NCBI GenBank assembly: GCA_043810355.1
Contig: JBDROB010000075.1
Coordinates: forward strand, 1 to 64,000
DNA from: JAZDHV01 sp043810355
GTDB lineage: Archaea; Nanobdellota; Nanobdellia; Woesearchaeales; JAGVYU01
Length of the DNA stretch: 64,000 nt
Direction: 5' to 3'
Part shown: piece after piece, positions 24,050 to 30,782 of the stretch
How the letters are laid out: each line of letters opens with the position of its first letter
How positions within the stretch are numbered: position 1 is the stretch's first letter
Position numbers and translations under genes: made by a program
The notes under the pieces: generated by a model
Databases searched by the model: none
The model's input: the letters and a program-made list of their open reading frames with translations, nothing else
What the model was told of the DNA's origin: nothing

Positions 24050-24163
24050 GGTGGCTGCCGGGACTTTCATGGAATGAATTAACATTTCAATTTGAACCCG
24101 AACTCCAGGATAACTGCATGAATCCACAGTCCTATGTACTAGCCAGGTTATACTACAGCCACC
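24050..24163 (-). tRNA. tRNA-His(GUG) with introns in the anticodon loop and the T-loop
   Basis: G-1 is encoded and opposes C73, the tRNA-His identity pair. Acceptor GTGGCTG/CAGCCAC, anticodon stem TAGGA/TCCTG, loop CTGTGGA (anticodon GTG) and T-stem TCGGG/CCCGG form after removal of two introns. Intron 1 is 12 nt (24112-24123) at 37/38, with central helix CTGT/GCAG and cuts GG|A and TT|A. Intron 2 is 27 nt (24064-24090) at 59/60, with central helix TTCA/TGAA, bulges AA|T and AG|T and an outer helix TGAAATG/CATTCCA. The mature length is 75 nt. Confidence 0.92.
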
Positions 24164-24194
24164 AATGATTCTTTGCTCAGTTCATGGCCAGGTC

Positions 24195-24226
24195 GTGGGA
24201 TTCCGAGCAAAGCGAGGAAATCCCAC
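24195..24226. repeat. GAGCAAAGCGA-capped hairpin near tRNA-His
   Basis: GTGGGATTCC and GGAAATCCCAC form a near-perfect stem (one bulged A) around GAGCAAAGCGA. This is the same design as the element beside tRNA-Leu at 11490-11520, with one base different in the 11-nt cap but an unrelated stem sequence. Confidence 0.6.
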
Positions 24227-24256
24227 TTAGCTACCTTGATCAAACTTAGAAAGTTT

Positions 24257-24280
24257 GGCCAAGTTATACTACAGCCACCA
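24257..24280 (-). pseudogene. duplicated 5' fragment of tRNA-His
   Basis: On the minus strand TGGTGGCTGTAGTATAAC is identical to the base before and first 17 bases of tRNA-His (24146-24163), and the D-loop then differs (TTGGCC against CTGGCT). The match stops there: no anticodon arm, T-arm or CAGCCAC acceptor strand follows in order. It is a partial duplication upstream of the intact gene, separated from it by the hairpin element. Confidence 0.6.
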
Positions 24281-24342
24281 TAAGCAAAAGAAATAACCTT
24301 ATTCTTTTAAAACTTTTCTTATTTTTCGCCAAAACCGCAACC

Positions 24343-24350
24343 TTTATAAA
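24343..24350 (+). promoter_or_regulatory. TATA box for the S13 ribosomal operon
   Basis: CGCAACCTTTATAAATCAAATT predicts a transcript start near 24375, about 70 nt before the S13 ATG. GCAACCTTTATAAA is identical to the rnpB promoter core. Confidence 0.75.
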
Positions 24351-24376
24351 TCAAATTGTATCCCCATTTATTAGCC

Positions 24377-24437
24377 CGAGTTCAAGAGAGCGCTTTTAGG
24401 GTTATTAGAAGTGCTTATTCTTGTTAAAAACAACTCG
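24377..24437 (+). promoter_or_regulatory. structured 5' leader of the S13 operon
   Basis: The leader folds into one long hairpin: CGAGTT (24377-24382) with AACTCG (24432-24437), CAAGA (24383-24387) with TCTTG (24419-24423), and AGCGCT (24389-24394) with AGTGCT (24410-24415, one G-T pair). It begins right where the TATA box predicts transcription to start and ends 8 nt before the S13 ATG. Feedback control by a ribosomal protein encoded in the operon is plausible (inference). Confidence 0.55.
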
Positions 24438-24445
24438 ATATTATA

Positions 24446-24937
24446 ATGGAAAAAAATCAACAAACTCAAGTGAATAAAGATTTCAGGCATATAGTCAGGA
24501 TTGGAAACACTGATTTAGATGGTTCTAAACCTATTTATCATGCTCTGACCAAGATAAAAGGTATTGGGGTAATGTTTGCAAATCTTGTATGCTTTAAGAC
24601 TAAAACAGATAAATATGCTATCACTGGAAATATGACCAATGAGCAGATAAAAAAACTTGATGATTTTGTTTTAAAACCTAAAGATATCCCTTCATGGATG
24701 AGTAACAGGAGAAGAGATTATGAAACTGGTTCTGACATGCATTTGATTAGTGGAGATATTGATTTTTATGTTGATAATGATCTTAAAAGGCTCAAGATGA
24801 TCAAGTCTTACAGGGGTATTAGGCACATGTTCCATCTCCCTGTGAGAGGGCAGAGGACAAAATCAAATTTCAGGAAGAATAAAGGAAAAGTTACTGGTGT
24901 GAAAAAATCTAAATCAGGTAAAAAAGCAGGTAAGTAG
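24446..24937 (+). CDS. rps13: 30S ribosomal protein S13 (uS13)
   Basis: The 163-residue protein has FRHIVRIGNTDLDGSKPIYHALTKIKGIG at the start, typical of archaeal/eukaryotic S13 (S18e), and the RNA-binding YRGIRHMFHLPVRGQRTKSNFRKNKG near the end. A ~15-residue lysine-rich tail is a modest extension. It heads the canonical archaeal order S13-S4-S11-RpoD. Confidence 0.97.
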   Translation: MEKNQQTQVNKDFRHIVRIGNTDLDGSKPIYHALTKIKGIGVMFANLVCFKTKTDKYAITGNMTNEQIKKLDDFVLKPKDIPSWMSNRRRDYETGSDMHLISGDIDFYVDNDLKRLKMIKSYRGIRHMFHLPVRGQRTKSNFRKNKGKVTGVKKSKSGKKAGK

Positions 24938-24998
24938 ACAATATATGTGCAATAAAATTAAAGATGATCTTTAAGACTCATTTTTTCAGGTAATAAAT

Positions 24999-25670
24999 AT
25001 GGGAGATCCAAAAAAATTAAGGAAAAAGTATTCAGGACCAAGTCATCCTTGGAAAAAGGATCGTATTGAATCAGAGGCAGTTCTGGTCAAAGAATATGGT
25101 CTAAGGAATAAGAAGGAGATTTGGCGTTTAGAATCAAAAATCAAAAATTTCAAGGATCAGGTCAAGAACCTGAGCGCAAAAAAGACAAATCAGTCTGAGA
25201 TAGAAAAGAGCAATCTATTAAATAAATTAAGAAGCATAAAAATTCTTTCAGAGACCTCAACTCTTGAGGATACTTTAAGTTTGACTGTTAAGGACTTGAT
25301 GGAAAGGCGTCTTCAGACACTGGTTTTTAGAAAGGGTTTGGCCAATTCAGTTAACCAGGCAAGGCAGTTTATTGTTCACCGTCATGTTTCAATTGGTGAC
25401 CAAAAGATTTCAGTCCCATCTTATATTGTTCATGTTGATGAGGAGCCTTTGATAAGATTCTCAGACAATTCTGCATTAAAAGATGAAGATCATCCTGAAA
25501 GAAAAAAGCCTGAAGTTGAAAAAGTCCCTGGGTTGAAGAAAGAGAAACCTATGAGTGATATGAAAAATAGAAGGCAAGGGCAAAAAAAGGACTTTAAGCA
25601 TGACAAATTTAAAAAATTGCATAAAAAACAATCTAATAAAGGAAGATCGAAAAAGGATAGTAAGGAGTAA
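24999..25670 (+). CDS. rps4: 30S ribosomal protein S4 (uS4)
   Basis: At 223 residues it is about 40 longer than usual archaeal S4. The start MGDPKKLRKKYSGPSHPW and the S4 domain LQTLVFRKGLANSVNQARQFIVHRHVSIG (~residues 105-135) are diagnostic. The extra length is a very basic, probably disordered C-terminal tail rich in K, Q and R (~residues 170-223). It follows S13 with a 61-nt gap and precedes S11 by 2 nt. Confidence 0.96.
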   Translation: MGDPKKLRKKYSGPSHPWKKDRIESEAVLVKEYGLRNKKEIWRLESKIKNFKDQVKNLSAKKTNQSEIEKSNLLNKLRSIKILSETSTLEDTLSLTVKDLMERRLQTLVFRKGLANSVNQARQFIVHRHVSIGDQKISVPSYIVHVDEEPLIRFSDNSALKDEDHPERKKPEVEKVPGLKKEKPMSDMKNRRQGQKKDFKHDKFKKLHKKQSNKGRSKKDSKE

Positions 25671-25672
25671 AA

Positions 25673-26074
25673 ATGCAAGATAGAAGAAATCTAAGATGGG
25701 GAATTGCACACATATATTCTTCATATAATAATACTATAATCCATATTACAGACATAACTGGAACAGAAACACTTGCAAGAACTTCAGGAGGAATGGTTGT
25801 TAAATCTGACAGGATGGAGTCTTCTCCGACTGCAGCAATGATCGCCTCTAAAAAAGCTGCAGAGATAGCAAAAGATAAGGGAATTGATGGTATCCATGTT
25901 AAGATAAAGGCTCCTGGAGGTCACAATGGCCCAAATAATCCAGGACCTGGAGCTCAAGCTGCAATCAGGGCTTTGTCCAGGATGGGATTGAAGATTGGAA
26001 TAATTGAGGATGTAACTCCTATACCTCATGATGGTTGCAGGAAAAAAGGCGGTAGGAGAGGGAGGCGTGTCTAA
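25673..26074 (+). CDS. rps11: 30S ribosomal protein S11 (uS11)
   Basis: The 133-residue protein carries WGIAHIYSSYNNTIIHITDITG and the conserved end ITPIPHDGCR-like sequence (VTPIPHDGCRKKGGRRGRRV). uS11 lies on the platform near the decoding centre. It is tightly packed between S4 and RpoD. Confidence 0.97.
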   Translation: MQDRRNLRWGIAHIYSSYNNTIIHITDITGTETLARTSGGMVVKSDRMESSPTAAMIASKKAAEIAKDKGIDGIHVKIKAPGGHNGPNNPGPGAQAAIRALSRMGLKIGIIEDVTPIPHDGCRKKGGRRGRRV

Positions 26075-26075
26075 A

Positions 26076-26861
26076 ATGGAAATAAGTTTTTTGGGCAAGG
26101 ATGAAAAACATAACAGGGTATCTTTTATCTTAAAAGGAGCAGATCCTACAATAGCTAACACCATTAGAAAAAATATTATTGAAAGTGTTCCAACAATGGC
26201 GATTGATGATGTTGAATTTAGAAAAAACAGTTCTGCATTATATGATGAGATAATTGCACACAGGCTTGGTCTGATCCCTATTAAGACTGATCTGAAAAGT
26301 TATGATTTGAAACAAGGATGTAAATGCAAAGGTGAAGGCTGTGCTCGTTGCAGTGTGAAAATGACTTTGTCTGAAAAAGGTCCTGGTATTGTTTATGCTT
26401 CAAGTATCAAGTCAAAGGATTCTCAGATAAAGCCAATCTTTCCAAAGACTCCTATTGTGAAATTGATCAAGAATCAGGAATTGGAGTTTGAGGCAACAGC
26501 TGTTTTAGGGATTGGAAAAGACCATACAAAATGGTCTCCTGGCCTTGCTTATTACAAATATCTTCCAATTATTGAGATAAAAGGCAACATTGGTGATCCT
26601 GAAAAGATTTGTGAGATATGTCCAGTTGATGTTTATGAAGTAAAGAACAGCAAACTTGTAGTGAACAAGGATAAGATTAATGATTGTCATTTGTGCGGTG
26701 CTTGTGTTGATATCGAGCCTAATATCAGCATTAATGAGTCAGATAAGGATTTTGTTTTTTATGTCGAGTCTTGGGGACAGTTATCAAATAAGGATATTGT
26801 TGTTAAGGCTTTGGAATTAATGGATGAAAAACTTGATGAATTTGATAAGCTCCTCAAGTAG
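26076..26861 (+). CDS. rpoD: RNA polymerase subunit D (Rpo3) with ferredoxin-like domain
   Basis: The 261-residue subunit has the assembly domain motif PTMAIDDVEF...HRLGLIPI (~residues 35-75), the cysteine cluster CKCKGEGCARC (~82-92) and, in the inserted domain, CEICPVD and CHLCGACVD, enough cysteines for a 4Fe-4S cluster as in several archaeal Rpo3 proteins. It pairs with Rpo11 to start polymerase assembly. The ATG at 26076 is 1 nt after the S11 stop; the longer frame from 26028 overlaps S11. Confidence 0.96.
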   Translation: MEISFLGKDEKHNRVSFILKGADPTIANTIRKNIIESVPTMAIDDVEFRKNSSALYDEIIAHRLGLIPIKTDLKSYDLKQGCKCKGEGCARCSVKMTLSEKGPGIVYASSIKSKDSQIKPIFPKTPIVKLIKNQELEFEATAVLGIGKDHTKWSPGLAYYKYLPIIEIKGNIGDPEKICEICPVDVYEVKNSKLVVNKDKINDCHLCGACVDIEPNISINESDKDFVFYVESWGQLSNKDIVVKALELMDEKLDEFDKLLK

Positions 26862-26874
26862 CACTCTCATTTAT

Positions 26875-27000
26875 GCGAGGGTGTCAGAGTCTGGTCAAAT
26901 GACTACGGTTGAGGGCCGTAGGCCTTAGTGGCTGCGCGGGTTCGAATATCCCAGAGGGAGACTACAAATCCCTCAGGATTTGAAAGTCCCGTCCTTCGCA
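26875..27000 (+). tRNA. tRNA-Leu(GAG) with a T-loop intron
   Basis: Acceptor GCGAGGG/CCTTCGC, D-stem TCA/TGA, anticodon arm TACGG-TTGAGGG-CCGTA (anticodon GAG), a class II variable arm (GCC/GGC stem) and T-stem GCGGG/CCCGT with discriminator A define the tRNA. The T-loop is interrupted after TTCGAA by a 40-nt intron (26947-26986). Its excision site is a bulge-helix-bulge: central helix TTCG/TGAA, bulges AA|T and AG|T, outer helix ATCC..GAGGGA with TCCCTC.GGAT. The anticodon loop has no intron. Mature length is 86 nt. Confidence 0.93.
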
Positions 27001-27037
27001 TATTAAATTCATATTTACATATTAAAATCAACTCAAA

Positions 27038-27085
27038 ATGGCAAAACCACCAAAAATCAAAGATATTTTTGAGGTTCCATTTTAA
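27038..27085 (+). CDS. possible 15-residue leader peptide before L18e
   Basis: An ATG-started frame encodes MAKPPKIKDIFEVPF and ends 9 nt before the L18e ATG. It lies in the only gap between tRNA-Leu and L18e. It could be a translated leader or chance; no ribosome binding site is obvious. Confidence 0.25.
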   Translation: MAKPPKIKDIFEVPF

Positions 27086-27094
27086 CAAGTTAAA

Positions 27095-27457
27095 ATGAAA
27101 CGAACAGGACCAACAAATCCGAGGTTGAATTTCCTCATATCAGAGTTAAAGAAAGTTGGTAGTATCAAGAAGATCAATCTGTTTAAGAGGCTTGCATTTG
27201 ATCTTGAAAAATCTACAAGAAATAGAAGAATTGTTAATCTTTCAAGGATCAATAGGCATACTTCTGATAATGAAACAATTGTAATTCCAGGAAAAGTTCT
27301 TGGTGATGGTTCTTTGGATCACAAATTGACAATTTATGCTTTTGATTATTCAAATGGTGCAGTCTCAAGCATTGAGAATGCTTCTTCAAAAGCTTTGAAG
27401 ATAGAGGAATTGCTGAATTCAGAGATAAAAGGTAAGAAAATCAGGATTATAGGTTGA
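27095..27457 (+). CDS. rpl18e: 50S ribosomal protein L18e (eL18)
   Basis: At 120 residues the length is normal. TNPRLNFLISELKKVGS, the RRIVNLSRINRHT segment and VIPGKVLGDGSLDHKLTIYAFDYS are characteristic of eL18/uL15-like proteins. It heads the L18e-L13-S9-RpoN run that normally follows RpoD in archaea; here a tRNA gene interrupts. Confidence 0.96.
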   Translation: MKRTGPTNPRLNFLISELKKVGSIKKINLFKRLAFDLEKSTRNRRIVNLSRINRHTSDNETIVIPGKVLGDGSLDHKLTIYAFDYSNGAVSSIENASSKALKIEELLNSEIKGKKIRIIG

Positions 27458-27462
27458 TTAAA

Positions 27463-27882
27463 ATGATAATAAACGGAGAAAATCTTATTGTTGGAAGGGT
27501 TGCTACAGTTGTGGCAAAGATGGCATTATTAGGTGATAAGATTGATATTGTCAATTGCGAGAAAATGGTGATTACTGGCAAGAGGGACGAGATCCTTAGA
27601 AGGTATCAAACTGCTAGAAAAAGAGGAATTCATACAAAAGGTCCTTTCATCAAAAGACATCCTGATAGGTTTGTCAGGAAAATAATTAGGGGTATGCTTC
27701 CTTACAAGCAACCTAAAGGAAGAGTTGCATTTAAGAACATTATGTGTTATATCAGTATTCCTGATGTCTATAAGGACAAAGAAATTGTAACTATTGAGAA
27801 TGCTAATGTGTCAAAGATGGATAATTTGAATTATATTCAGATTGGTAGATTAATGAAACTTTTAGGTGGAAATTATGAATAA
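27463..27882 (+). CDS. rpl13: 50S ribosomal protein L13 (uL13)
   Basis: The 139-residue protein begins with IINGENLIVGRVATVVAK and has RGIHTKGPFIKRHPDRFVRKIIRGMLPYKQPKG-type core sequence with the conserved GMLPYK. The ATG at 27463 is used because the earlier TTG overlaps L18e. The 3' end overlaps S9 by 8 nt. Confidence 0.96.
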   Translation: MIINGENLIVGRVATVVAKMALLGDKIDIVNCEKMVITGKRDEILRRYQTARKRGIHTKGPFIKRHPDRFVRKIIRGMLPYKQPKGRVAFKNIMCYISIPDVYKDKEIVTIENANVSKMDNLNYIQIGRLMKLLGGNYE

Positions 27883-28279
27883 GATATTTACAGTATCTGG
27901 AAAGAGAAAAAGAGCAATTGCAAAGGCTACTATTCGTCCTGGTAATGGTGTTGTCAAGATAAACAATGTATTGATTGATCTGATCCAGCCAGGGATTTCA
28001 AGGGCAAAGATGCAGGAACCATTGATTATTGCTGGTTCTTTGTCTAATTCAATAGATATTGATATAAAAGTTGAAGGTGGTGGTATGAATTCACAGGCTG
28101 ATGCTATCAGATTGGCTATTGCTAAATCTATTCTTGCTTTTTCAAAAGATGGTAAACTTAAGAAAGAGTTTATGAATTATGATAGGCAGCTTTTGGTTGC
28201 TGATGTTAGAAGAAAAGAGCCTTCAAAACCTAACCGGCATTCTCAGGCTAGGGCTAAGAGGCAGAAATCTTACCGTTAA
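27875..28279 (+). CDS. rps9: 30S ribosomal protein S9 (uS9)
   Basis: The 134-residue protein has the start FTVSGKRKRAIAKATIRPG, GGGMNSQADAIRLAIAKSI in the middle and the invariant C-terminal RRKEPSKPNRHSQARAKRQKSYR-type tail ending KSYR, whose last residue reaches the tRNA in the P site. The ATG at 27875 overlaps the L13 stop. Confidence 0.96.
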   Translation: MNKIFTVSGKRKRAIAKATIRPGNGVVKINNVLIDLIQPGISRAKMQEPLIIAGSLSNSIDIDIKVEGGGMNSQADAIRLAIAKSILAFSKDGKLKKEFMNYDRQLLVADVRRKEPSKPNRHSQARAKRQKSYR

Positions 28280-28297
28280 AAAATAAAGGTGGAAAAA

Positions 28298-28495
28298 ATG
28301 ATTATACCTATAAAATGTTTAAGTTGTGGAAAACCAATTGCACACCTCTGGGAAGATTATAAGGAAAGTATTGAGAAAGGTGAAGATCCAAAAAAGACAA
28401 TGGATGCTCTTGGATTAGAGAGGTATTGTTGCAGGGCAATGTTTTTAGGCCATGTTGACCTTATTGATCAGGTTGCTAAGTTCAAGAAATTTTAA
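28298..28495 (+). CDS. rpoN: RNA polymerase subunit N (Rpo10)
   Basis: A 65-residue zinc-binding subunit with IPIKCLSCGKPIAHLWEDY (CxxC) and LGLERYCCRAMFLGHVDLID (CC), the atypical C-x2-C/CC zinc bundle of Rpo10. An AGGTGG ribosome binding site precedes the ATG at 28298. It anchors the Rpo3/Rpo11 assembly platform. Confidence 0.96.
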   Translation: MIIPIKCLSCGKPIAHLWEDYKESIEKGEDPKKTMDALGLERYCCRAMFLGHVDLIDQVAKFKKF

Positions 28496-28537
28496 TAATT
28501 TTTTAATTTTTAATACAAATGGTAAAAGTGATAAAAA

Positions 28538-28744
28538 ATGAGTTTTAGAACACATCAAAAACCTATCCTTTTGCATAGGGGTAGAAAGAGAAAAAGGCGT
28601 CAGAGAACATTTGACTCAGAAGAAAAAGCTAGAAATTATGCTGAGCTTCATAAGATATCTGATTATACCTTAGTTAATCTAAAAAACACTGAGTCAAAGA
28701 GCAGCAAGTTCAGGATTGTTGTTGAACAGAATGAAAAACAATAA
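28538..28744 (+). CDS. small basic protein after RpoN, function unknown
   Basis: The 68-residue protein has a strongly basic N-terminal half (RGRKRKRRQRTF) followed by a mixed alpha/beta pattern (SEEKARNYAELHKISDYTLVNLK..FRIVVEQ). It sits where archaea usually have rpoK (Rpo6), but no Rpo6 motif is visible. Basic charge and location suggest rRNA or ribosome binding (inference). Confidence 0.6.
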   Translation: MSFRTHQKPILLHRGRKRKRRQRTFDSEEKARNYAELHKISDYTLVNLKNTESKSSKFRIVVEQNEKQ

Positions 28745-28777
28745 TTATTATATATTCTAATTTATTTCTAAAATATA

Positions 28778-29227
28778 ATGAATCTGAATGATTTTCTTGT
28801 CAAAGCAAAACTGAATGGATATTGTAATCCAGATGTAAGGCCGCAAGAATTTGCTGATGGTAGGAGAGAATATTTATTTATAGAAGATAATATGGCCTAT
28901 CATGATGCTTATCATGGTGAGAATCCTTTTCAAGGCCATGAATTGGTATGGGAAGATAATATACCTATATGGGGTATGGTTTATAGAGGTAGAGTTATCA
29001 GTGATTCTGTCCCTCAGGATGAAATATTTGATTTTTTAAAAGTGTCCTTGAGGCATGTTGATAAGTTTTTCCCTGTTAGGGGTCCTATTAATTATTCAAG
29101 GGGAGAATTTCAGTATATCCTTGAGTCTTCAGGTGATATTGAAGAATTCAATGGTGTTGAAAGGATCTTGCACGACAGAAAAGAAGTTTACATTCTTCGT
29201 TTTGAAGGTGGAACTATCAGATCTTAA
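28778..29227 (+). CDS. DUF5680 domain protein
   Basis: The 149-residue protein matches the DUF5680 pattern by memory: AKLNGYCNPD, REYLFIEDNMAYHDAYHGENPFQGHELVWEDN, PIWGMVYRGRV and a closing VYILRFEGGTI. The domain is common in bacteria, often fused to helix-turn-helix domains, and has no known biochemical function. It stands alone here and its end overlaps the convergent flippase-like gene by 4 nt. Confidence 0.75.
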   Translation: MNLNDFLVKAKLNGYCNPDVRPQEFADGRREYLFIEDNMAYHDAYHGENPFQGHELVWEDNIPIWGMVYRGRVISDSVPQDEIFDFLKVSLRHVDKFFPVRGPINYSRGEFQYILESSGDIEEFNGVERILHDRKEVYILRFEGGTIRS

Positions 29228-30138
29228 TGAGATTTCATGCTTAAAATGTACCCTATAATCCCAGGAATCACTGTAATCATCAAAAACCATAATATTGAGA
29301 ATGAGAATCCGATTGAGGATGGCTCATTCATAATCTGGAATACAAGAACAGTGACCCATTCTCTTAATCCTAATCCTGATATTGTGATTGGTGCATTTCC
29401 CAACAATATTATTATAGGCAGGCTAAAGACTATCAGTGGATTGATATCATTCTTGAATGCAATCAGTATGAAAAATGCAGGTATAAAGCTGACAATATAA
29501 TATAACAGTCCAAAAAAGAATGCTTTGAACAATGCGTTTTTGTTCTTTGCTAATCTCCTCATGTTTTCAATATAGTTTGTTTTGGATTCTTCTGAAAACT
29601 TCAGGAACCTTGCTATCAGGTTTACTATTCTTTTATTCATTATTAGGATTGTTCCAATTACCAATATCAACCCAATTCCTAATGTAACAAAAAAGATTAG
29701 ATAATTTTTGAATAAGACTAGGATAGCAATACTGCTGAGTATGATCAATGATCCAATATCAATTATTTTCTCCCAAATGACTGTTGGAATCACTTTAGAA
29801 GCCCTTTCTTTCAGATAAAGTGCTCTGACCAATTCTCCTGATTTTCCAGGAGTCACCATTCCATAAAAGATTCCAATTAGCAGCACTTTGATATTTTCCA
29901 ATAGCTTGCATCTTATTCCAACACCTTCAAGCAATGCATTCCATTTTAATGCCCTCAATATGTAAACCATAAATATGAATGGGATTGCATAAATAACATA
30001 GATCAGATTTATCTGTGAAAAAACCTCAATTATCTTGTCAATCTTGATCTTAAACACAAGAAACCCTAATAAGATTATAGTAATCAATGCTTTTATTATT
30101 GTGTTCCTCAGCTTTCCTTTTCTTTTTTTAAATTCCAT
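29224..30138 (-). CDS. LPG-synthase-like/AglD-like flippase membrane protein (UPF0104)
   Basis: A 304-residue protein with about eight hydrophobic helices. LRALKWNALLEGVG near residue 70, TPGKSGELVRALYLK (~100) and ISGLGLREW close to the C-terminus are the family's hallmark motifs. Members move or build polyprenyl- or lipid-linked sugars and often sit beside GT2 genes, as here. Without the soluble synthase domain, lipid flipping or glycan regulation is more likely than lysyl-PG synthesis. Confidence 0.85.
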   Translation of the reverse strand: MEFKKRKGKLRNTIIKALITIILLGFLVFKIKIDKIIEVFSQINLIYVIYAIPFIFMVYILRALKWNALLEGVGIRCKLLENIKVLLIGIFYGMVTPGKSGELVRALYLKERASKVIPTVIWEKIIDIGSLIILSSIAILVLFKNYLIFFVTLGIGLILVIGTILIMNKRIVNLIARFLKFSEESKTNYIENMRRLAKNKNALFKAFFFGLLYYIVSFIPAFFILIAFKNDINPLIVFSLPIIILLGNAPITISGLGLREWVTVLVFQIMNEPSSIGFSFSILWFLMITVIPGIIGYILSMKSH

Positions 30139-30174
30139 TGCTGTTATAATTTAATATTCATATAAAAACTTAAT

Positions 30175-30756
30175 CTATTTATCTGCATAAGCCCAGTTAT
30201 TTAGAAACAGTTCAAAATATCCTAATCTAATTTTATCTTTTTCAAATCCAGCTAAAATTAGATACTTTCTAATCTTCTTATGATTATAGCTTCCTTTGTG
30301 CTCTTCAATCTCCTCCTTGCTGATCAACCCTAGTCTTGCCATCACTCTTAACAATAAATCTGTCCAAGGGCAGGGAGTAGTTAGGATAAATCTTCCATTC
30401 TCTTTTAAAATCCTCTTGATCTCTTTCAAGACATTGACAATTATATCAGGCTCAATATGCTCAAACACAGCCAGCATTGTTACAACATCAAAATGTTTTT
30501 CATGAAAAGGGATCTTAAACCCATTATCAATATTCTGTCCGATTATTTTTATATTATCCACTTTCTTTGCAGCACTGTCTATACCAATTTTCTCTTTAAA
30601 TCTTGTATGTAATAAAAAATAGGGATAGCTTCCACATCCAATATCAAGTATCTTCCCTTCCCTATGCCTTTTTGGAATGAGCTTGTTTGATATCTCTGCC
30701 CTCTTCTTAGATAGAAAATTTTCCAGTAATCCGAATCCTCTTGTGTGCTGGACCAT
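30175..30756 (-). CDS. SAM-dependent methyltransferase (class I)
   Basis: About 193 residues from the ATG at 30756 (MVQHTRGFGLLENFL). Motif I is ILDIGCGSYPYFLL, the acidic strand is GIDSAAKKVD, and post-motifs are FDVVTMLAVFEHIEPD and GRFILTTPCPW, typical of small-molecule methyltransferases in glycan clusters. A start further upstream at LNEIYSEK using a non-ATG codon would still clear the GT2 stop by 9 nt and cannot be excluded. Substrate unknown, perhaps a lipid-linked sugar. Confidence 0.85.
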   Translation of the reverse strand: MVQHTRGFGLLENFLSKKRAEISNKLIPKRHREGKILDIGCGSYPYFLLHTRFKEKIGIDSAAKKVDNIKIIGQNIDNGFKIPFHEKHFDVVTMLAVFEHIEPDIIVNVLKEIKRILKENGRFILTTPCPWTDLLLRVMARLGLISKEEIEEHKGSYNHKKIRKYLILAGFEKDKIRLGYFELFLNNWAYADK

Positions 30757-30782
30757 TTTTTCAGAATAAATTTCATTCAGTG

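Noticed and set aside
24164..24280. A second complete tRNA-His
   Set aside because: Only the first ~18-24 nt match; no anticodon arm, T-arm or 3' acceptor strand follows.
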